Source of the DNA: Bacteroidales bacterium
GTDB taxonomy: Bacteria > Bacteroidota > Bacteroidia > Bacteroidales > UBA932
Direction: 5' to 3'
Assembly: GCA_012522855.1 (NCBI GenBank)
Contig: JAAYJQ010000031.1
Location: forward strand, 62,001-126,000
DNA length: 64,000 nucleotides
In this document: positions 59,475-64,000 of the stretch, piece by piece
Layout of the letters: each line of letters starts with the position of its first letter
Position numbering within the stretch: position 1 is the first letter of the stretch
Notes under the pieces: generated by a model
Told to the model about the DNA's origin: nothing
Database searches by the model: none
Seen by the model: only the letters and a program-made list of their open reading frames with translations
Program-made: the position numbers and the translations under genes

Positions 59475-59551
59475 CTACAAAGGTGGCACCGGCGTGCCAC
59501 CTTTGCGATACGAATATGCATAAAGGTGGAACCAAAGTGCCACCTTTGTAG
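59475..59551. repeat. Twin-hairpin inverted repeat (REPIN-like)
   Basis: Outer arms CTACAAAGGTGGCAC (59475-59489) and GTGCCACCTTTGTAG (59537-59551) are a perfect 15-base inverted repeat. Each end also folds alone: CAAAGGTGGCAC with GTGCCACCTTTG (59478-59505, 4-base loop), and AAAGGTGG with CCACCTTT (59522-59547). Two REP-like units facing each other is the layout of a mobile REPIN element. Confidence 0.7.
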
Positions 59552-59561
59552 TAAAAATGCT

Positions 59562-59920
59562 TTGCTGGCGGCGGAAGTGCTGGCGTTCTGCCTGTTGGTG
59601 TCGCTTTTTGCCGCGCCGGCATATTCACAACATGAAACCTGGCAGTGACCGGCGGATGGGCAGGAGGCCGGTAAGGGCATCCTCTACAAGCCGCAGCAGT
59701 ACATCGGCACCGAACTGAATTTCGCAAGCTTGTTCATCGGCGCGCCGCTCGGGACGGAAGTCCGCGTGCCGGAAGACGGGATACTTGTCAGTTTCAGTAT
59801 CTGTACGTTGAATAGCCTTACTTCCTCCAATTCTTTTGGAGGTGATGCGGACAATTTTGACGCCTTTCGGGTCTCCGTGCTCCAACGGGAGGATTTGCCG
59901 GTGTCTCCGGACTACAATTG
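59562..59920 (+). pseudogene. Remnant of a secreted M23-type metallopeptidase
   Basis: A single frame gives a signal peptide (LLVSLFAAPAYSQ), HETWQ, a stop codon (TGA at 59646-59648), then PADGQEAGKGILYKPQQYIG, GTELNFASLFIGAPLGTEVRVPEDG and LVSF, the beginning of an M23-like domain as found in secreted Bacteroidota peptidases. The catalytic HxGxH region and the rest are missing: the frame runs into the antisense end of the XRE gene at about 59912. No credible start codon leads into the signal peptide in frame. The gene is dead by a stop and by truncation. Confidence 0.75.
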
Positions 59921-60100
59921 GAAGAGTTCGTTGACGGTCTTGCCGAAATAGGCGCTCAGTTTCAGGGCCAGTTCGGTGGAGGGGACGAACTTGTCGTTTT
60001 CGATGGCATAGATGGTCTGCCGCGTGACACCGATCGCGTCCGCCAGTTCCTGTTGCGAGATCCGCTTGACCGCGCGTTCGACCCGGATGCTATTCTTCAT
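59912..60100 (-). CDS. XRE-family helix-turn-helix regulator
   Basis: The 62-residue DNA-binding protein is a single HTH_3 domain: RISQQELADAIGVTRQTIYAIENDKFVPSTELALKLSAYF, with the recognition helix VTRQTIYAIE. It overlaps the upstream membrane-protein gene by 11 bases, so the pair is one operon. Small XRE proteins linked to a membrane protein are common in Firmicutes and Bacteroidota and often control their own promoter; the repeated sites at 60576-60614 fit this. Confidence 0.93.
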   Translation of the reverse strand: MKNSIRVERAVKRISQQELADAIGVTRQTIYAIENDKFVPSTELALKLSAYFGKTVNELFQL

Positions 60101-60557
60101 CTTTTCCGCTCTCCCATTTGTAACGCCAATATTTGATTCTGAACAGGACTGCGTACAACATCAAGGCGAAGATGATGTTGCCGGTAAACCGCCACACGAT
60201 GAAGAAATATCTCCAGAAGTTTCCAGCCGTGGGATGCACACTGCTCCAGATCGCGTAGAGCAGACCATATGCGATCATCGTGAAGAACATGACGCAGGCT
60301 GTGATCATCACGGACTTGCGTCGCAGGGCGGAGATGAATTCGTCTTCTTGCTTCTCCTGCGAGAAGGCCACCAGGAACGCGGATCCGAAGGCGAGCAAAT
60401 AGAGAAGCATGGTTCCGTGTTTGCTGTATTTCTGCGGAATCAGCTCCCAGGTGTTCCAGACCAGTGTTTCCAGCGCGAACAGAACGAAAATGACTCCGAA
60501 AAGGCACCAGCCCAATATCTGGTACTTGTGCGGAAGCAGGTAGGATTTCTTTTGCAT
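60090..60557 (-). CDS. Multi-pass membrane protein of an XRE-linked pair
   Basis: The 155-residue protein has four hydrophobic segments, about residues 14-34, 48-66, 83-104 and 118-141, with charged ends and no enzyme motif. The N-terminal helix starts at YQILGWCLFGVIFVLFALE. It is the first gene of a two-gene unit with the XRE regulator. Such partners may be DUF2975-like or similar membrane proteins; I cannot name the family with confidence. Confidence 0.8.
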   Translation of the reverse strand: MQKKSYLLPHKYQILGWCLFGVIFVLFALETLVWNTWELIPQKYSKHGTMLLYLLAFGSAFLVAFSQEKQEDEFISALRRKSVMITACVMFFTMIAYGLLYAIWSSVHPTAGNFWRYFFIVWRFTGNIIFALMLYAVLFRIKYWRYKWESGKDEE

Positions 60558-60571
60558 TGTATTCTTTTTTG

Positions 60572-60614
60572 CAAATGTAAATTATACTTTACAATTATGC
60601 AAATAAACTTTACA
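60572..60614 (-). promoter_or_regulatory. Promoter and repeated sites of the XRE operon
   Basis: On the minus strand the -7 box TACATTTG (60579-60572) is exact. TGTAAA (60576-60581) and TTTACA (60588-60593) form an inverted repeat overlapping it, and ACTTTACA occurs at 60586-60593 and again at 60607-60614, exactly 21 bases apart. These look like binding sites of the encoded XRE protein. Confidence 0.6.
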
Positions 60615-60728
60615 TCTCCGAGCGTTTCCGCTTACAGGACGCGGCGACGGTAACGCCGGAAAAAAACTTTGGAAAATGAAGAATATTGATGAATATATTC
60701 ATTATAATTGCGTATAGAGAAAACTCTT

Positions 60729-63632
60729 ATGTGTAAAGCGAGATATTATTTACACACGGTGATTGCGGCATTATTTTTCTTGCTGCAAAATCTCTATGGC
60801 CAGAACGATCCGATTACCTCGGAATATGCCTACCGGCATTATACGACCGATGACGGGCTTCCGTCATACTCGCTCGAATCCATTTATCAGGACAGCAAAG
60901 GGTTTATATGGGTGGGGTGCTCCGGGGGAATCGCCCGCTACGACGGCTTTACGTTTCATCGGTATTTGGAAGGGAAATTTTCCAACATCATGCGTCTGTC
61001 CGAAAACGGCCGGAAGGAGGTAAACGCTTACGGGTTCAGCCTGTACACCGTGGACGGGGAAACCGACACGGTCCGAACCGTCAAATTGCCCAAGGGGTAT
61101 TTTTCCTTTAAAAACAACTACACGAAGCTTCCGCCGAACTATGCGCTCCTGAATAAGACCAATTCTGGCGTCAAAGCGCTCTTCGAACTCACGGACACGG
61201 GTTTTGTGAAAATATTGGAACATCCCGATTTTGAAGGGATGGACCTGTTTGCCGGACGGCTTTATGTGGATCAGACTCGCGACGAAATATACGTCCCGAT
61301 GGACGAAGGGATCAGCATTTTGTCTTATCAAGGAAAAAGGGTCGCATACTACCCGGGTTATTTCGCCCGCAGTTTCATCCGTTACAAGGATTGCGTGTGG
61401 TTTATCACGACGGACGGATTATACCGTATCAACCACGATACGATAGAACGCATCCGGCAATTATCGCTGAAACCCGACGTCAACGATATGGTATTGTGTG
61501 CGGATAAAAAGGGCGGCTTGCTTTTCTCGGATGGTTATTCAATTTACCGGTTCGCGGATCATGCGGTAGAAAAAGTATTCGGTGGCGTCAACCAGATAAC
61601 GGACATGCTTGTGGATACGGAGGGGAACCTGTGGGTTGCCACCTATCAGGGATTATACAACCTTTTCGGGCTGCAATTCAAGAACTATTGGCTGCAAAAC
61701 AGGAATGACGTTGTGCGCGGCATTGTGGTGGACGGCAACAACGATCTCGTGGCGGGAAGTTACAACGGGACGCTTATCCGTTTCAATGATTCTTCCGCGC
61801 GGGAAATGGCGTATCCGCCCAATGAATACGGATCTTTTTTCGGTCCCCATTTCACGAAACAGCAGGATGACTTGTTTCTGGTGGGAGCCGGCAAAGTGCT
61901 GAAAATCAAGGGGAACAAAAACCGGTGGCTCAACCTTCCCGTTCAGAATTACGAATTTGTCCAAACGCTTTCCGACGGGAATTTAGTGGTGGGCGGGCAA
62001 GACGGCCTGCATTTTTTCACTTCCGACGGCGCCCTCCTCAAGTCGCTTTCTTCGGATACGCTTTTGCAGAATATCCATTCCAAACTCTGCGAAGACAGAA
62101 ACGGGAACCTGTGGTGCGGCGGCGGAAGCGGAATTACGCTCATCCGAAAAGACGGCATCAAGCTGATCGGCAATCCGTATCTGACGCCTGCCTTGGTTTT
62201 TGCGAACGATAACGAGGGGGATGTCTGGTTGGCATCGGAAAACAGATTGCTGCGCGCGGAAAACGATACCGTGCGTTTGATCCATACCTATCCATCGTCC
62301 ATCGAAAGTATTCTCTTTACCCGCGAAAACCATTTGATTGTCGGCACATCTTCCGGTATCTGCATCTCGGATACAGCCTGCAGGAATATGGTTTTGTACG
62401 ATCATTTGAACGGTTTCACGGGGAAAGAGGTGATGAGATCGTCCATGGCACAGGATGATGACGGAAACGTCTGGCTGCCGTCCGTAACCTGTCTGGTAAA
62501 ATTCAATCCGGAGGAATTGCTGGTCAAGCAGCCGCAGCCCAAACTGTACATTTTGTCGTTTTCGACTTCTACGGACAATGTCCGTTGGGAAAAGCACAAG
62601 TCGTCGGATGTCCAATTGAAACATAACGAAAAAAATATCCGGTTTTCATATATCGGGCTCTCCTACGCCCAGGCGCTGAACGTCCGCTACCAATACCGTT
62701 TGCGCGGATTTCAGGATAGTTGGTCACAACCGGTCGCGGGACGTGACGTGACTTACAACAATTTGCCGCCCGGGCGTTACACGTTTGAACTGAAATGCCA
62801 CGCCGGGACACCCGAAACACAAACCGATGCCGTTTCGCTGCCGATTTACATCAAGCCCGCTTTTTGGCAGACGTGGTTGTTTAAAATAGTGATTTTCTTG
62901 CTTTTGTCGGGGTTGATCATCTGGTCCGTCGCCCGTTATTTGAAACAAAAGCACCAGCGGGAACTTAGCAAGGCGAACCGCGAAAAAGAGATGAACGAAC
63001 TTCGGGTGCAAAGCATTCGCCTGAAATCCATTCCCCACTTCAACAGCAACGTGTTGGCGGGAATCGAGTATTTCATTCTGACCAAATCCAAAGAAGAGGC
63101 CAACGAATTGCTCGCGACCTATTCTCGTTTTACCAACATCACGCTTCACGATATCGACAAGGCGCAACGTTCGCTGAAAGATGAATTGGAATATGTCCGC
63201 ATGTATCTTGACTTGGAAAAAATGCGCTACGGCGATTTACTTTCCTACGACATCGAAGTGGATGATGATGTCGATCAGTACATCATGATTCCGAACATGG
63301 TCTTGCATACCTACGCCGAAAATGCCGTCAAACACGGAATCCGGGGTAAAAGCACGCCGGGGAAAGTAGTCGTTTCCATCAAAAGCGAGCGCGAGGGCGT
63401 CCGTATTTCGGTTGAAGACGATGGGGTAGGTCGTGAAACGTCCGCACGGAAAAACGCGGAGACCGGACATAAAGGACAAGGCCTGAGTATCCTTTCCCGT
63501 CAGATAGAACTGTACAATCAGCAAAACGAAGCAAAAATTGAAGAAAAAGTAGCGGATCTGACGGATGGAAACGGAAATGCCGCAGGCACGCGGTTCGAAC
63601 TGTATGTCCCGTATGATTACAGCTATATTTAA
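60729..63632 (+). CDS. Two-component propeller sensor with LytS-type histidine kinase
   Basis: The 967-residue sensor has an N-terminal signal/anchor (YYLHTVIAALFFLLQNLYGQ), a large periplasmic region of propeller repeats (for example DSKGFIWVGCSGGIARYDG, TEGNLWVATYQGLYNLFG, DRNGNLWCGGGSGITLIRKDG), a Y_Y_Y domain at about 625-705, one membrane helix at about 717-738 (LFKIVIFLLLSGLIIWSVA), then a cytoplasmic His_kinase domain with H770 in IPHFNSNVLAGIEYF, the N-box YAENAVKHG near 861 and the G-box VEDDGVGRE near 897. It may start at TTG 60708. The adjacent response regulator is its probable partner. Confidence 0.95.
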   Translation: MCKARYYLHTVIAALFFLLQNLYGQNDPITSEYAYRHYTTDDGLPSYSLESIYQDSKGFIWVGCSGGIARYDGFTFHRYLEGKFSNIMRLSENGRKEVNAYGFSLYTVDGETDTVRTVKLPKGYFSFKNNYTKLPPNYALLNKTNSGVKALFELTDTGFVKILEHPDFEGMDLFAGRLYVDQTRDEIYVPMDEGISILSYQGKRVAYYPGYFARSFIRYKDCVWFITTDGLYRINHDTIERIRQLSLKPDVNDMVLCADKKGGLLFSDGYSIYRFADHAVEKVFGGVNQITDMLVDTEGNLWVATYQGLYNLFGLQFKNYWLQNRNDVVRGIVVDGNNDLVAGSYNGTLIRFNDSSAREMAYPPNEYGSFFGPHFTKQQDDLFLVGAGKVLKIKGNKNRWLNLPVQNYEFVQTLSDGNLVVGGQDGLHFFTSDGALLKSLSSDTLLQNIHSKLCEDRNGNLWCGGGSGITLIRKDGIKLIGNPYLTPALVFANDNEGDVWLASENRLLRAENDTVRLIHTYPSSIESILFTRENHLIVGTSSGICISDTACRNMVLYDHLNGFTGKEVMRSSMAQDDDGNVWLPSVTCLVKFNPEELLVKQPQPKLYILSFSTSTDNVRWEKHKSSDVQLKHNEKNIRFSYIGLSYAQALNVRYQYRLRGFQDSWSQPVAGRDVTYNNLPPGRYTFELKCHAGTPETQTDAVSLPIYIKPAFWQTWLFKIVIFLLLSGLIIWSVARYLKQKHQRELSKANREKEMNELRVQSIRLKSIPHFNSNVLAGIEYFILTKSKEEANELLATYSRFTNITLHDIDKAQRSLKDELEYVRMYLDLEKMRYGDLLSYDIEVDDDVDQYIMIPNMVLHTYAENAVKHGIRGKSTPGKVVVSIKSEREGVRISVEDDGVGRETSARKNAETGHKGQGLSILSRQIELYNQQNEAKIEEKVADLTDGNGNAAGTRFELYVPYDYSYI

Positions 63633-63657
63633 AGTCCGACATCTAAAAATCTAAAAA

Positions 63658-64000
63658 ATGTACACTTGCATTATTGTTGAAGATGAGGAACTTCCCCGGT
63701 TGTCGCTGAAGTCGAAACTCGAAGACTATCATTCCGATATCGAAATCCTGGCAATGTGCGCGGATGCGGAATCCGCATTGGAAAGCATTTTAAGGCACAA
63801 GCCGCAGTTGCTTTTTCTGGATATTCAACTTCCGGGAGAAAATGCCATTTGGCTGTTGGAGCAGCTGCAGCAGGTCGGAAAAATGCCGCAAGTCATATTC
63901 ACCACCGCCTACACCGATTCCGAATACCTGTTGAAGGCCATCAAAATTTCAGCCGCTGATTATTTGAACAAACCGATCAGCATCGTGGAGCTGGCTCAAG
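63658..64000 (+). CDS. Response regulator, LytTR-type partner (3' end outside the window)
   Basis: The frame starts ATG 25 bases after the kinase stop and stays open to the window edge. The 114 seen residues form a receiver domain: acidic pocket IIVEDEELPRL, phosphorylated Asp in LLFLDIQLPGENA (D55), Thr in VIFTTAYTDSEYLLKAIKISAADYLNKP and the conserved Lys in the last motif. In Bacteroidota LytS-type kinases usually pair with LytTR DNA-binding domains, so such an output domain is expected beyond base 64000; this is an inference. Confidence 0.9.
   Translation, partial: MYTCIIVEDEELPRLSLKSKLEDYHSDIEILAMCADAESALESILRHKPQLLFLDIQLPGENAIWLLEQLQQVGKMPQVIFTTAYTDSEYLLKAIKISAADYLNKPISIVELAQ

Overview
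The window reads as chromosomal DNA of a Bacteroidota bacterium, most likely an uncultured Bacteroidales from a plant-fibre-rich gut or rumen. Supporting signs are repeated -7 promoter boxes of the form TAnnTTTG, start codons without clear Shine-Dalgarno sequences, a short 286-residue primary sigma factor, many lipoproteins and signal-peptide proteins, and typical neighbours of the phylum (tgt-lptG, nfnAB, a YgiQ radical SAM protein, a LytS-type kinase with an N-terminal propeller). Most of the window is GC-rich; two or three stretches are clearly AT-richer and look acquired. Several start codons were moved inward because a TAnnTTTG box lies inside the longer reading frame (tgt, the xylanase, ygiQ) or because the conserved start is downstream (dnaN, sucD, ridA, htrA).

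Layout. 1-2193: dTDP-sugar genes rfbA (cut by the window edge), rfbC, rfbB, with no rfbD. 2204-2434: a minus-strand structured RNA with its own promoter and terminator, probably the SRP RNA. 2612-9054: ssb, a zinc-ribbon protein, a nucleoside transporter, tgt, an LptF/LptG permease, a uracil-type permease and dut. 9055-12260: an AT-richer accessory stretch with two unassigned genes sharing an upstream motif, a Fic protein, and an intergenic region packed with palindromes. 12281-13755: a GNAT acetyltransferase and a dihydroorotate dehydrogenase-like protein. 13852-20867: a complete arabinose operon, galM-symporter-araD-araA-araB. 21050-29894: a VWA lipoprotein, an L-cysteine desulfidase-family enzyme, a large secreted amidase-like protein, an MsbA-type ABC exporter and a catalytically altered M28 peptidase. 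30009-32165: a secreted GH10 xylanase fused to an esterase. 32411-38299: a co-directional run of TPR protein, MBL hydrolase, secreted nitroreductase, MalY/PatB aminotransferase and a BtuF-like lipoprotein. 38342-44945: a 3'-5' exonuclease, dnaN, htrA, rpoD, argS. 45020-46829: an Ig-like/leucine-rich lipoprotein interrupted by a G8 tract. 47259-52435: ygiQ, a small acidic protein, an AlkZ-related protein, sucC, sucD. 52568-55430: an AT-rich cassette of three unrecognised proteins, bordered upstream by a broken reading frame and a transposase fragment. 55520-59366: ridA, a glycoside hydrolase lipoprotein, nfnB, nfnA. 59475-59920: a twin-hairpin repeat and a wrecked M23 peptidase gene. 59912-60557: an XRE regulator with a membrane protein. 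60729-64000: a propeller-sensor histidine kinase and the start of its response regulator.

Together the arabinose operon, the xylanase-esterase and the GH5-like lipoprotein point to use of arabinoxylan: polymer and ester cleavage outside or in the periplasm, mutarotation by GalM, sodium-driven uptake, and conversion of L-arabinose to D-xylulose 5-phosphate. The best candidate for something undescribed is the 52.5-55.4 kb cassette: two of its three proteins share a CX4C motif and a VTND-containing C-terminus and look like distant paralogues with a possible lipid-binding (TULIP-like) fold.
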